From contig LGRX02035311.1 of NCBI GenBank assembly GCA_001247695.2, positions 1-64,000 on the forward strand: a stretch of DNA of 64,000 bases, in the 5' to 3' direction. The notes beneath the pieces are model-generated. The model searched no databases. It had not been told where the DNA came from and saw nothing but the letters and a program-made list of their open reading frames with translations. The stretch comes from Cymbomonas tetramitiformis (taxonomy: Eukaryota > Chlorophyta > Pyramimonadophyceae > Pyramimonadales > Pyramimonadaceae). Both the position numbers and the translations under genes were made by a program. Of the stretch, positions 45,292 through 57,600 are shown piece after piece (position 1 is the stretch's first letter; each line of letters begins with the position of its first letter).

Positions 45292-47132
45292 AAGTGGAGC
45301 GCTAAACTGGACCAAGACACAGTTTCATCTCTCATCTATGCCACTTTCCTTGCGAAAGCAGACGCAGTCTTCGCAGCACGAAACATTCCGATAAATCACA
45401 AGAAGTTTTTCGGAAACATCGAAAGGCCATCCACTATGTGCACTTTCCTGTGGAACATTTTCAGACACGCGACAAATATGTGCTCAGTGAAAGGAAACGA
45501 AGTTGTCATTGAGTCAGCAGCAGCAACCACAAACGTCGAGAAACTAATCAAGTACACTAGGAACACAGTTCAGAGGGAAAACATCAGAAACATCGTTGAA
45601 ACACTCCTGGAATATGACCTGTACTTTCCCACACTGGAGTCAGTTCAGATACAAGTAGACGAACGCATTGCAAAACAGGCATCGGAGCAAACACAGCAGT
45701 CCCCCTCAGCCTCTGGACTTGCAGAAATCGACCTGGGTGCACGCGAGGGAGCACAAGCCGAAGGTGACCAAAACGAGGACACCTGGGAAGAAAGAGAAGA
45801 AGCAGGCGAGTACGACGGAATCGACGGTCTGACTGGACAACGAGAAGTGTCGCTAGTCAGCCACGAAGAGGAAGCGGAATTCGACTTCGCATCTCTTCAA
45901 ACAGCAGTGGACTACTCTGAGACGGTGAAGAAAACCGAAACCGAAATCGAAGGCCACGAAGGTGACTTGGAGAACGAAGACTTCCTTCAGACGCTGAAGA
46001 TCACGAGGCACAACGTCCAGAACTCTGCGCGCTTCACTGGACGCGAGCTTAGCGAAGTAAGAAGGCAGTGCGAGGAGACCCTGACCAGGAAGCATCTCGA
46101 CGTTGGCTCATTGGCGGTTGACGGTCTGACGCGAAAGGTGGACGCATCGGGTGTTGCTAAGGTAAAAACCTCCCTCTCACTTCACGTAAAAAAGCATTCA
46201 CACAGATACCGCTCTTGCATTAAGCTCCATTGTTCTTTTAAAGCTCGCATCTCTACAAACATTACGAAACCGCGCATTCTAACTAGAGTTAATACGCAGA
46301 CTCCCTTCATCAAAGTTCAGCTAAAGAGCGAGGAAGAAGCGACTGCAATCCTCGAGCTGGGAATTCTTCTGGTGGACGGACAGCGCTTTAACATCACGCC
46401 TAAATCTTCCAGACTGACTCGATTTAACCTGTTCCTGCGTGCTTCCGCTCCCAATCTTCAGGTCTCAACGGATAACATAGTCTCATTCCTGCTCACGACT
46501 CCATTTTCAAGCTTTGTTAAGCGGGTGGTCTTCCAACAGACATTCACAGAACATCCAGGAAAGGGCAGAGGATCACGGCTGGTCAGAAGGATCTACGCAG
46601 TACTCAGGCCCCCAGTTGCAGCAGCACCGGAACCGGCAGTACCGGACATTCAAAATCCGGAGCACGCAGTTTACTTCATTCCACTTCAGTACATCTACAA
46701 CCCTGTTGGAGTTGTCCTGATTACCCAGTGCAGTGCCCACGAGTGTTTCAAGTGTGCCCCATCTCCCAAAAGGTTCGGTCATTGTTCCAAGAACTGTATG
46801 GACAGCGGGAAAGGTAAGGGAAAGGGGAAAGGATCTGGTAAAGGAAAAGGATCAGGAGGAGGAGGCCCCCCAGGATTCCCACCAGGAGGCCCTCCAGGAC
46901 CGCCGAGTACCCCCACAAAAAACTCAGCCAACTGGGAAGCAGCAAAAGCTAAAGCATTAAAGAGAAAGCTCACCCCCTCAGCTCTCAGCCCTGCCCACAA
47001 GATCCCCGCAGGAGGCAGCCAAAGACAACCCCTGACACAGGAAGGTGACGGAGGAATTAATCTTGCTGAAGGTAGATACTGAGAAATTGGACTGTTAAAC
47101 CTGTTTCTTCTCTCTGAACACTCTCTCAGACT

Positions 47133-48620
47133 TTGTGCTTTCAAGCATCTGATATGCAAGTGACCCTCACTAGCATCCCTAAAACCAGAAGAGTCAATCT
47201 CTTCCTTGCTCTGCTCATTGTGACCCACCGGCCAGCAGTAAATTTAAGTATGCACAGCACATATTTACACTCCTGCTCTTGCTTTGCTTTTCCCTTTACA
47301 ACTGCTGTTCACTCCCCACAGTTTGTCTCACCACACAATACATATTTCCCTCGACTTCAAAAGCTCAATCTTGAACCAGAGCACAGGCATACAGATAGCT
47401 CAAAGTTCACTCTCAAACTTGCATTATATAGACACCTTCATCATAGGGACCCTCCCGTGTGCGGCACACCGTCACTAAATAAATACAAAGCACACACCTG
47501 GCATAATAATAACCTGCCGCTTGATAAACACTTATGCAGTGAATACAGTTCCTCACATAGCTCACCCTCCGAGGCACCCGAACCAACAAACTTATATGAA
47601 AACCTGCACCGGTTGTCAAACACCAAAATATTAATAAATAACCACACACGGTTCCTAGCAAACTTAAGAGGACGGGAAACCAAAGCAGGAAACACTTCAC
47701 AATATGCAGGCAACTTAACACGGCATACTGTTAACTCAATGCATTATACAGAAAGTTTAATAATACTTACACGATGCCTGGAAAACAACATGCGGTCAAC
47801 AAATAACACAAATAAACCCATATGCTTTCCGAAGCGGGTTGTTACAAACCTGAAGCGGGTCACGGTAAACTTAGCTCGGTGTTTAAACAACTTAGAACTG
47901 AATGCAATACACCGTAATAGTACTGATAAAATAATCTTACGAGAGGCTCGGGGGCACGGACACATGTTTTTAGGGGAAAAGGCGGCTGTAAGCACAAAAA
48001 TAATGGGAAACCCTAACCTCTTGAGTCGACACCTAGTGAATACGGGACGGGTGGAAGTGCGTAGAAGTAAAATGGGGCGAAAATATTTCACACAATGCTT
48101 ATATATGACAAAAAGGGTTAGTGGGGAAAAAATAAAGGCAACCGGACAACCTTGGACCGGAAGCGAATTGCATGAGGCACAATTCGTTAAAAATCGAAAA
48201 TTTGCAAAAATGAGCCTAGAACCAAAAAATTTCAGGGAAGGGACCCGAGGACATATACGAAACCATGTGCGAAAGAGGAATGCCCAAATAAACGGTATGG
48301 TAGCTGAGGGGAGGCAACAAGTGGGTGTAACGCGTAACACGGAGAGCACAATAATGTTCAGAAACCACGGGAGCGGGGGAAGCGAGGTGCGCACTGGTCT
48401 TATAAAAGACACGCGGAGTGTAGTCAAGCGGGCTACAGATAAACCAATACGGTGCTCGGAAATAATACAGCGATATATTGCAAATCTAACGCGGTGGAAG
48501 AAAAACTTAAAAAAGTATACCTTCAATCTGGTATGGACCGAAAGGGCTGTTAACTCAACACAATATATGTATCTTATAGTAAGCCTAGCATGGTTTGAAA
48601 TATATTTTAAATGGAAATAA
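47133..48620 (+). CDS. Middle ORF of the LINE, unknown function
   Basis: 495 codons between ORF1 and ORF2. It overlaps the ORF2 start by 10 nt (ATGGAAATAA contains both the ORF2 ATG and this ORF's TAA). The first about 190 residues are Ser/His/Pro-rich. The rest is rich in Arg, Lys and Asn with repeated NLxR/NxTR patterns, suggesting RNA binding. The opposite strand also has a long ORF over part of it, so some of the openness may reflect composition. If translated, the overlap would fit termination-reinitiation into ORF2. Confidence 0.4.
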   Translation: MCFQASDMQVTLTSIPKTRRVNLFLALLIVTHRPAVNLSMHSTYLHSCSCFAFPFTTAVHSPQFVSPHNTYFPRLQKLNLEPEHRHTDSSKFTLKLALYRHLHHRDPPVCGTPSLNKYKAHTWHNNNLPLDKHLCSEYSSSHSSPSEAPEPTNLYENLHRLSNTKILINNHTRFLANLRGRETKAGNTSQYAGNLTRHTVNSMHYTESLIILTRCLENNMRSTNNTNKPICFPKRVVTNLKRVTVNLARCLNNLELNAIHRNSTDKIILREARGHGHMFLGEKAAVSTKIMGNPNLLSRHLVNTGRVEVRRSKMGRKYFTQCLYMTKRVSGEKIKATGQPWTGSELHEAQFVKNRKFAKMSLEPKNFREGTRGHIRNHVRKRNAQINGMVAEGRQQVGVTRNTESTIMFRNHGSGGSEVRTGLIKDTRSVVKRATDKPIRCSEIIQRYIANLTRWKKNLKKYTFNLVWTERAVNSTQYMYLIVSLAWFEIYFKWK

Positions 48621-51600
48621 AAATAGATAAAGCTATAAGCGGCAGCATAATTATGACATATTACATAATGAGACACCTCTTGAGATGTGAGGAAAATATT
48701 ATTAAAACACGAGCGGAAATGCAAACAACCACTTACGGGCCCACTATCATGCTTCTTCATATAATGGCGGAACTCAGCAGAATGAAGTTGAACCCTAAAA
48801 AATATTTCCCGGGACCCAGAGTCATAATACACCTAGCCCACAAGAGACCTAAGGCTTGCAAAGGGATAAGTAAGAGCGCCTTGAAATACATGATTCAAAA
48901 CCCCAAAACGGCATGGCTTTGGGAGAGAACACGGACTCAAACTGCAAAGAAACCCAAAATGAATTTACCTTCAAGAATAATGAAATATAAAACCCACCAC
49001 AAGAAGGATAACGATACTAAACAATATAATATTTCGGAACCCGAGCAGCTGTTAAGCGGTGGAGCAAGCACCGAAGATAACGCAGTAGTTGAAACCACAA
49101 TGGCCACGGAATCACTCCTTTCAGAAAAGGGGTGGTTAAATGCAACTCATGTTGGTGATGCAATGAAAATACGGGACCCGAGTACCATAGCCCCTATGGA
49201 CCTTACAGACATGATGCTCAAAATGACAGGGGAGGACCAAAAACTCACACAACTCATTAATAGCAGACTCAAGAAATATGGCCACACACAAATAGGCGTG
49301 TGTGACAATATACATTGGCGTCTTATAATGATTCGCTCATCATCACCTGGGAAAATAGAAGCTTACATATATGATCCCTTTGGAGATAAAGCTGAAAGAG
49401 AAACCATTAATATGATTGAGGCAGCACTCAAAACCTGGTTAAAAAATTTCATAACCATTACTGAATATAATGAATTCACAACTACCACTAGCAAGGAAAC
49501 ATTTCAAACAGATACATACAACTGTGGCACATGGGTAGCAAAAACTGCCTTCAGATGGGCACAATGGAACAGAGGCTTGCACCAGACCTCATTTTTTGAA
49601 TACCTAAAATCTGATTTATATATTGGGGAGTATGGCAACAAAACGATGCAAAAGGAAATACATAAATACCGATTAGAAATGAGGGAAGAAATAGGGCTGC
49701 AGGTAAAGAATACCCGTAACACACTGGAGCTCAAACACTTTGAGCACGCTGGAAATGACGCCGCAATCAGCGGCCCTAATATGACCTTACCTCCCCACCA
49801 CATCCTCACACGCAGAGGTGCCACAACCAAAAAGCAGATAGAAACTCTGATAGAAACCTTCAGACTGAAATGGAAGACACACACCACTAATGAAACAATA
49901 GTTTCAGAAGCCATCGAATCGCATAGGAAATATCATCACACCTCGAACACGGATAACACCAACATTCAAATTCATCTTCTTGTGGCTAAGGACATATGGT
50001 CAACTGCAGTCCACATCATTCCAGAAAAACAGATTATTCACTGTGAGTTTGATATCCCTAACAATAAACACCAGAAAGACATTTCCACACTTTTTCCTCA
50101 AGACCTGAGGGTGCACCGCATAACCCTGAAAATGGGAGTACACCCGAATAACATGGGGGTTTTCAATTTTACACTAGCCCACAAAGTCTATCACATCCTG
50201 CACAACACTAAATTCTTCTCAGCAGCACAATTGAACAGAGACCTACTATACGAACTTGAAAACCTAAACATTAGAATTCTACCACAAACGGGCAGAGAAG
50301 CCAGGATAATCAAACACGAAAATAACAAAGCCATTTCGACCATACGACAATCACTGAGAACTCACCTTCCGAAAATTGATGCACATCCAACAAAGCCAAA
50401 TTCTGAGCACAAAGACTGTAAGTCCATTCACACTGCTTATAATCACCTCATCTCAGGCAAAGGAAGGCCTTCCTGTGAACCCCACACATATGGATACCGC
50501 AGGAAACACTCTCATAAACAAAAGAGAATAATCCGTAAAACCAAATGCACAAACAAAATCTTTGATATCGAGAACATTTATGACGCAGATGGCAGATGCA
50601 TACTACAAAAAGCAAAACATAAAAACGCCATGAGACAGTCAGAAGAAATAGACCGACTCACTAAACTACAACTAGCACAACACTCTAACAATTTGATTAT
50701 AATGGGTATGAATATGAGAGGCCTCCGACACCACAAAGAAGATAAAGACAGTTTAATCAAGTTAGAAACAATCTGCAATCTTTTAATCGACGGACGGGCT
50801 GATATAATATGTATATCAGAAACCAAGGTAAATACTGAAAACCTTGCATTAATCAAAACCCTAATGACACAAAAAGGAATCCAATTTCGCACGTCTCATG
50901 TAAATGAGAGAGCTTCCATTGGTTCCATGATCCTATGGAATCCGAAGAGTTTGCCACTATCCACCTCGGTCACCACAATCGATGGAGATGCAAAGAGAGC
51001 AGTAATGACCAAATTTTCAGGAAATAATGGTTTTGAGCTCTACATAGCCAGCGGTTATATGAATGATGCTACACTAGTAGAGGAACAAGTGGAATTATAT
51101 GACACACTTACTGACTGGGCAGGTAGGTCAGGAAATAATCCAAAAAAGGCCTACGTAGAGATAGGTGACAAAAACTGCACCATTACCCCAAATCAGCGGG
51201 TGTCAGGTGGAAATTACATGTCGTATCAAGAACATGTCGAAAAGAATAAGCATCTTTTAACCTATTTCAACAATGACAGATGCTCACTCAATGAACTGAT
51301 AATGGACCGAAATCCAAACACGGAAATTTTCACACATGTCATATCCAAAAACTCAAAAGCAAAACTCACCCATATCATGGCCAACACAGCTATGGCAGAA
51401 ATGACCGTTAAAACAGGATGGACGGAGGAAAACCCTTATATCATCTCCGACCACGGGATAGTATGGGCTGAATTTAAGCTCCCTAAAATCGACACCAAAC
51501 CGCAGATTTCCACCGATACAACTTTGCCAACACCTAGATTTAATGGTGCCAAGGAAACCACACATGATGAGTACCCAGGGTACCCAATTAGAATGACAAA

Positions 51601-54600
51601 CAAAAATAAGGGTACAAAAAGGAAAATAAACAGGAAAGATATTGTAGGACTTCTCGAAGCAAACGGATACAGCACAAACGAACTTGTGCACGCGTGCATC
51701 AATAAAAACAAAGCTAGAACCGCTATCAGCACCATTAAGGGTGACACCACTGATCTTGATCTTAAACGGGATAATATCGACGGCAGCCCCATTACAGTGA
51801 GTAAGCTCATAGCTAAAAATAAAGAGGCAGACAATATAGAACAATGTCTAAAATGGCACAACAAACCCAAGGAATGGTGGATTCACCTTAATAGCCCATG
51901 GCATGCAGCTCACCTACTCTCTAGAGGAAAGGGGATGCCGGAAGGTGGTCTCAACTTAGGCCATAACGACAAAGATAACATCTGGCATATAGGTTCGCCT
52001 CACCTTTTAAATAAGAAAGATGTTAATGCCTATCTCAAACGACACCTGTCATTCAGCTCACTGGAAGTTAAGAAAATCACGAAATCCAACACAGATGAGC
52101 ACATGACCAGCTGGAATATTCTCCTACAACCCCATATGCCTGCTAAATTCTGGAACCTGTACGGATCTGAGATGCATTCGGAAAAAATAGATTGCACCGC
52201 CCATTTATTCCAATACGCTACAGGCTGGGTGTCTTACACTGAAAGACTACATAACACACTCGAAATGGAAAATGGATCGGAAGCAACTAGAAACGGCGGC
52301 ACTGGCCTCAAGGAAATGCACCCTGACGCGACATGGGATACCCTGCACAAATTGGCACATCAGGCGGCAAGTGACGCCTTTGGCACCAAGAATCTGAACA
52401 TAGCTGGGAGGTCTGAAAAACCATCAGCAGTATCTAACTATATATACAAATGGCTAAACACAGTACGCCGCATCATCAAATATTTGGACACGAGAACTCA
52501 TGCAAGCAACATTCCTAAGCAAGCCAAAAAGGCTGCCCGCACGCTACCTTTTGCCTCGCTCAAACCCAAACACAATGAAACGGCAGCCACATGGGGATCA
52601 CGTCTGCATGAAAATTATGTAATAATCAGAAATGCTTTTCAGAAAAGCAGAGACACTGACATTGAACGACGCAATCTCCGAGAAAAGGAAGCCTTGCAGC
52701 ATCTTTTCTCAACTAACCTTTCGAGGTTTCTAGACACAGTCATGGGAAAGATGAAACCTACTGAAAAAGGTGCAGCCGCTACCCCAGGTAGTGATGGAAA
52801 GATACCTGAGACAAAGACAGAAAGACTAAACACAACACTAGATGAATACAAAAATAAAAAACTATTTTCTACTAACCCGAATGAGCCAGATGAACTCCCA
52901 CAGTGGCTCACTGACATTCTAAAGGACAGCCCCAAAATCCCCGATACGGCCGCTGCTAGACTACTGACAGAAATCACGCACAAAGAACTCCAACAAGCAT
53001 ACTCGGACTGTGGTATCTCCACAGCACCAGGACCCTCAGGAATGAGATACTCGCAGTGGATCAAGGGCCCAGAAAATTTTCAAGAGGTTACTGTCTCACT
53101 TTTTAACCACATTCTTATAACTGGGAAATTTCCAAAGAGTGCAAAATCTGGAGTCATCCTTCCAATCCCTAAAAATCCCTCTGCACCATGTACAATAGAT
53201 AACTCTAGACCCCTCACAATGTTGGAAACGGGTCTTAAACTATTTAACACAATAATTGCTAACCGTCTCAAAACAATACTTAACACTCACCCCATTCTCT
53301 TTCCCATTCAAGATGCGTTTCTTCCGAATAAAAACATAGATGACTCACTTCAAATTCTGAATGAAGTAATTTCGGATGCCAATAGATACGACAAAGACCT
53401 TCACGTAGTTTACCTGGACCTCAAACAAGCATTTGACAGAGCTGAATTCTGGATGAGCAATTTAGCGCTGAGAAAGCTGGGACTCCCATCACAAATAATC
53501 AACATCATCTCAGACATTACCAATGATGCTTCTAGAATGGTACTCACTGAAGAAGGCCTCACGGATGAATGGTCCCTAGAATGTGGAGTCCCTCAGGGAG
53601 AAGTTTTGAGCCCACTTAGGTTTGTAGCCATTATGGACATTCTGGCAATTTGGTTAGCAAAAAGAGCAAACGGTGTAAACCCGACAGGATCCACATATGG
53701 ATATGAACTGAACTCGGAACGCCATAGACCAGACAAACCAGGAAATAATGTTATTCCTCCCTCCCAAAACCTATTAGAAAAGGACACCACTTTAAATATC
53801 TTTGCACGGTTCTTTTGTGATGACATCATTCTCGTGGGGAAAACTAAAGACGAAGTTCAAGACATGCTAGGTGTAGTTAATGAATTTATGAGCTTCATTG
53901 GTATTCCCATCAATGTTAAGAAATCCAAATACTCTTACAGAAAGCGCATTAAACCTCAGGGCAAAACAGTAACGCGATATGACCCGTCCGATGATTTACT
54001 CATCTCAGGGGGTCACCTGGAGCCCAATACAAATGACCCAAGTCCTTCCATTGATTCGAAATGGATACCCCCTGAGTCACCAGAATTCCTCGATTTCTCC
54101 AACAGCAAAGAGGTAAACAGATATCTCGGAGTATGGTTTGCACTAAATGGGGAATGGGACAAACAGGCGGAAATCCTTATCGACAGACTTAAATCTACTC
54201 TCACATCCATCCAACTGCAACACATGACTCTACACCAGCTAAGATATGTTATAAATGCGGTTGTAGTTCCGAGGATGGCATACCCCCTTAAAGTTACCTC
54301 AGCAATTGCCAACTCCTCAAAGAATGTCGCAATTGAATTAGACAAAATGATAGCTTCGTTTATAATTAAATATCTGGGCTGCCCAGTTGACACCAATCAC
54401 CAAATAATCTGGACAGCAGTCTGCCAAGGCGGGTACGGTATCGATAGTGTCTTTGATGTTGTAACCGCGTCGTGTATCACCGAAACTATGAACACCCTGT
54501 GTTCTGCGGATGAACACGAATATTGGCAACACAACCACACGGACCGTATCACTGATCCCCACCTCATCTCACTATACCGTAGAAATAGCAATCTATGGCT

Positions 54601-57600
54601 TAAAATAATAATTCAAAACATGAACAACGAAATGGGTAAAAATGTTATATCGGGTTTCCCCTTATCGCACTATGCAACCTACAGCCATACTAAAGACAAA
54701 CGTTTTAACTGGTTTAGGCGTACAGGTCACATTATGGCAAAACTTGGATACGCTATTGACTCTAAAAATTACCCTGAAAATGAAGCGGGTGAAAATACAT
54801 TAATCACCACCCTTCCCAGACAACTCTACATGTCGAGGAATGTTACCTCCGCAATACAAAAATACAACCTCAAGCACACAGGTTCCTTTCTAACTCCTTG
54901 CGGTGGAATGTTAAAAAACTGGCAAGAAAGTAAATGTTTTTTCAGGCTGAATGGCAGTAGACCCCCTGGATGGCTAACCGAAATCGAAAAGGAAATGCTT
55001 CAAAACCCCGTAGATTTGGACCCACAGGCCAGATATGTCAAAAAACAATATAGAGACAACATAGTACCCCCCGACACGGGTGAATTTCATTGGAAAGGGA
55101 ATGGTGACCGAAATTCCATCTCTCTTATTCACATTACCAATATTGACTTAGAGGCCATGTCAATACAATATACAGAATACAGTAACAATGCCATAAACCC
55201 TAATGTCTTTGTCAGAATCAAAGGTACCAACAGTCTTCAATACGACTTTGAATATAGCATCACCAATGACGGTTGCATCCTAATTCCAGCAGGTTCTATT
55301 TTTGAATACAATGACCATATGGACCCGCCCTCTTCTGTCCTTGCTACAGTTAGTGATATCAACTCACACTATGATTACATCTCAGACAGACAGTATGAAA
55401 CCATTATTGCCAGAATGAAAAACAAGACTGCGGAGGAAGAAAGTGAATACAGCTGCCCCAGCGACTCGGAAGAAGAATCCACCTCCAACGCCGAAAAGAG
55501 CAAACAAATGGAAGACTATGATATGGCAAGCGATGGTTCCCTTTTTGCTGGAAAGAAAACAGCATGCAGTGGGGCAGCATATGCTATAAAAAACTTTGAC
55601 AACGGGATGCCACTTGTACGGAAGATGAATATCCCCCCCTCAAGAACTTTCTCCGCACAGGGGCTCCTTATCAAGGAGGATATCCAAAACCCGAGTAGCA
55701 CATCTGCTGAAATTGCGGGACTGCGATTTCTACTCACAGAACAAAAAGAGAAACTCCTCAAATCTATTACTCCAATGGTACATGCCATTGACTCTATGGC
55801 AGCAATATCTGCGGTAACAAAGGATGGCAGGTCCATGAGTGCTCGGGACAAACTACGTGAAGCTAATCGCAGAGATGTGCAGGCTGTTCGCCTACTGCTA
55901 GAAGAACTTGGCTTCTACAGTGAAGGAGACCACAGTAAAATCATCCTTAAATGGATCAGGGGTCACAATAATGACAAAGTCCATGACAGAGTGGACCGTA
56001 CTGCTAAAAGAGCCTCATTCAGAGGGGGCTGTTTTGACATTTCTCGCTACGACCCTGCCGAGGAACTACCCTTCTCATTATTCTTTTTTGAGGTCCCTAT
56101 TTTAGGCGATATACGTAGTCACATCAGAAGAATTCAACGACTCTCACACTATCATAGTTGGAGAACCCTACAGTCCCAAGGGAAGCATCTGAGAATGCTC
56201 AACGAGAATAACACCGCCCCCACCAAAGATATTTCCAAAATGACACCTAAAGCTTTCACCGCTTCTAGAAGTAGAGAACTCCTGGGTCTTCAAGCCTCTC
56301 CTGCACGCTTATTTAAACTGGGGAAAATCGGGTCCGAAAACTGCCCCTACTGCCAACAGAATACAAAATGCACCTTCGAACACATCCAACTTGAATGCCC
56401 AGGACATAATGATAGTTTATATAATCTTAGAACAACCCAAGATATCGAACTAAGGAAAATCATCGCTGAAGAAATCTCAGAAAAACCTAAACTACTAAAC
56501 CCTGGAAAGGGTACCACATACATCAGAACACAACCATCGAAACTTTTTCCACTTGCTGACCTAAGACAGGAAATGAATGAGGAATTATACTTACACGCTC
56601 TCCCGGAAGCTAGCATGTACCGTCCATCAAGTTCAAAAAAGAATACCATTGCCGTGACCGCAAAGCCTGAAGTGGACCATGTTAAGGGAACAATTAAATA
56701 TCCCGAACTCCAATATGTTCAAAAGAAAGAGTTTTGGAAACTTTTGGCTTGGCACCGCCTTTCCAACAAAGCAGTCCCATGCTCACTTGCGGAGTACTCG
56801 AATAGGGCACACGATATCCATGAAGCCCTCAATGCATGTAAGTTTGAATCGGGAGACCCTAAAAACTGCTATGCAATAAGAAGAAGCCTCTTAGATATTT
56901 TGGTGGATGACAGAAACCTTGACAAAAACGGCTGTGAACTTTTCTCCAACCCACTAAATGCCCACCCTAGAATTTACTCGAGAAGATGCATACCCACCAC
57001 TAGAATGAAAAAAGCCCTCAGGCCCTTCTGTTATCATGGGAAAATCGGTTTTGATGGCCTCGCTTGGGATGCCTACGTGGACCCGTTAACAGGCATTGGC
57101 AGAATAGTTTACGGAAATCCCCCCTTTGATGGAAAGGATAAGGGCAAATCTTCGGCGGTTATGACTACCTTGGAAATGGGACATAAAGCGGCCAACACTG
57201 TACCCGGATTTTCAGGAACATGGATTCTTCCACTGTCTCCCAAAAACCAAAAAAGATGGTTTGATAAAGGATTTAAACTTGTTTTCAGATTCCCGCATAA
57301 CACTATTCCATTTATCCCACATGGTTATTGGACGGGTGATGACCCCTACGTCCTCCCAGGTGGCGGATGCTATAAGGATGATTTCTCGGATGTCGTTATC
57401 ATAGCTATAGACAGTGCACCCAGCGATACTCAACCAGCCTTTGACTGGAGGCCTACACAGAAAAAGATTGCTAGATGGTTCCTCAATGTCCTCCCTAAGT
57501 CCAGAGTCACGGAGAGGAGACTAGAATACACTGGAGTTAGCCCTGATATTTGGAATGAAGTTCTGAACGAAAGGGACAACGTACTCCCTTCTTCGTTGTG

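Larger units (their letters stand above)
44157..47082 (+). pseudogene. LINE ORF1, nucleic-acid-binding protein, interrupted by MITE
   Basis: Starts MNEEGPTDMDSFTQPE at 44157 and runs to the MITE at 44276. It resumes at 45300 in frame, since removing the MITE and one AAGTGGAG copy joins DKWS to AKLDQD. Restored length is 633 residues. Parts: an N-terminal helical region, a highly acidic middle (EEREEAGEYDGIDG), a further folded region that may bind nucleic acid (about 46290-46600), a Cys/His cluster CFKCAPSPKRFGHCSKNC and a GKGKGKGSGKGKG tail followed by Pro/Gly repeats. It would coat the element RNA as LINE ORF1 proteins do. Confidence 0.6.

Noticed and set aside
47744..48832. Minus-strand ORF of 362 codons
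   Set aside because: Antisense to the LINE middle ORF and ORF2 start. No motif, and the plus-strand context is coherent. It does weaken confidence in the middle ORF.
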